Assembly: GCA_013396755.1 (NCBI GenBank)
Contig: VWZF01006730.1
Span: 930,001 to 994,000 of the forward strand
From: Sclerurus mexicanus
Taxonomy: Eukaryota; Chordata; Aves; Passeriformes; Furnariidae
Reading direction: 5' to 3'
DNA length: 64,000 nucleotides
Made by a program: the position numbers and the translations under genes. This document shows, in pieces, positions 63,401-64,000 of the stretch. The notes under the pieces were generated by a model that was not told the DNA's origin, ran no database searches, and worked only from the letters and a program-made list of their open reading frames with translations. How positions within the stretch are numbered: the first letter of the stretch is position 1; the number at the start of each line of letters is the position of its first letter.

Positions 63401-64000
63401 AAGTAGAGTTCAAGTTCAATCTCAAAAAAATAACGCTTTTAAAAAATAAATGTGTTGTCTAAATATTCATTTCAGGCAAAAAAACATTCTCAGATGAAGC
63501 AATGTCAGAGTTTTTGATTTCTGTGATTTAGAAGAACATGAGAAGGAAATAAATCAATTTAATTCTTTCCATGGCAGTTTGCAATTTTATTAAAACAGTT
63601 AAAGTCATTAATTTGTGAGTCATTCAGAGCTGCAAACCAGGTATATATGACAATTCATACCTGAACTCTCAAAGGTAATGGTGCTGTGGGTTGTTTGTCT
63701 TGGAAAGACATTTTTTGGTTATAATTTTTACTATGTACATATGTTTTTACAGGAAAATTTGTCTGTTTCTGCTATTCTCAAGGAAAGCTAACAGGGAAAA
63801 ACTGACATTGCTGTCTAGCCCTGGGAAAGTTATTAAGGGATTAGATTCCCTTGTCTAGAAACATGAACCAACTTTCACATTGCAGCCAGGACTGGGGTAG
63901 TGTGTCCTGCTGCAGAGGGGGACCATCATGGGTCTATTCTCCTGTAAATCCTCTGCTGCTCAGCACTAACCATGGTTGATAACCCCTACGATACAGCTTG
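57433..64000. other. Non-coding sequence, no gene recognised
   Basis: Unique sequence. An A-rich tract lies at 57660-57720. The frames at 60407-60694 (plus) and 60926-60415 (minus, two overlapping) are mutually antisense and have no recognisable domain. Homeodomain-like AATTAATT and CTAATTAG sites occur around 58935-59045, which is not enough to call an enhancer. Confidence 0.6.

Overview
The window looks like non-coding DNA from a bird, either intergenic or inside a very long intron. The main pointers are CR1 LINE 3' ends with the avian tail (ATTCTATGATTCTATGA), one solo retroviral LTR, low overall repeat density and AT-rich composition. There is no operon-like organisation. I found no intact protein-coding gene, no rRNA or tRNA gene, no CRISPR array and no CpG island. 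Almost all open frames are short, match no family I recognise and read as chance.

Layout. Positions 1-11.8 kb are unique sequence with low-complexity tracts and one possible recursive splice site near 5806. A short CR1 tail lies at 11.87 kb. From 12 to 24 kb the sequence is unique and AT-rich, with an old hairpin repeat at 18.4 kb. A long (GGAT)n microsatellite sits at 24.2 kb. From 24.3 to 35.6 kb the sequence is unique apart from two old palindromic repeats near 31.4 and 31.8 kb. A cluster of CR1 LINE fragments of different ages and orientations fills 35.65-39.0 kb and contains the only ambiguous base (37427). A solo LTR on the minus strand lies at 43.2-43.6 kb. A decayed pogo/POGK-type DDE transposase lies on the minus strand at 51.64-52.61 kb. 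A probable MIR-like SINE is at 57.3 kb, and the rest to 64 kb is unique sequence.

The most notable item is the pogo-type relic. About 970 bp still reads as transposase, from the end of the DNA-binding half through the DDE domain to the acidic tail. It carries several in-frame stops, one frameshift and a lost second catalytic aspartate. Such elements are uncommon in bird genomes, so it is either an old transposon copy or a dead host gene derived from one. All calls were made by reading the sequence; no database search was run.
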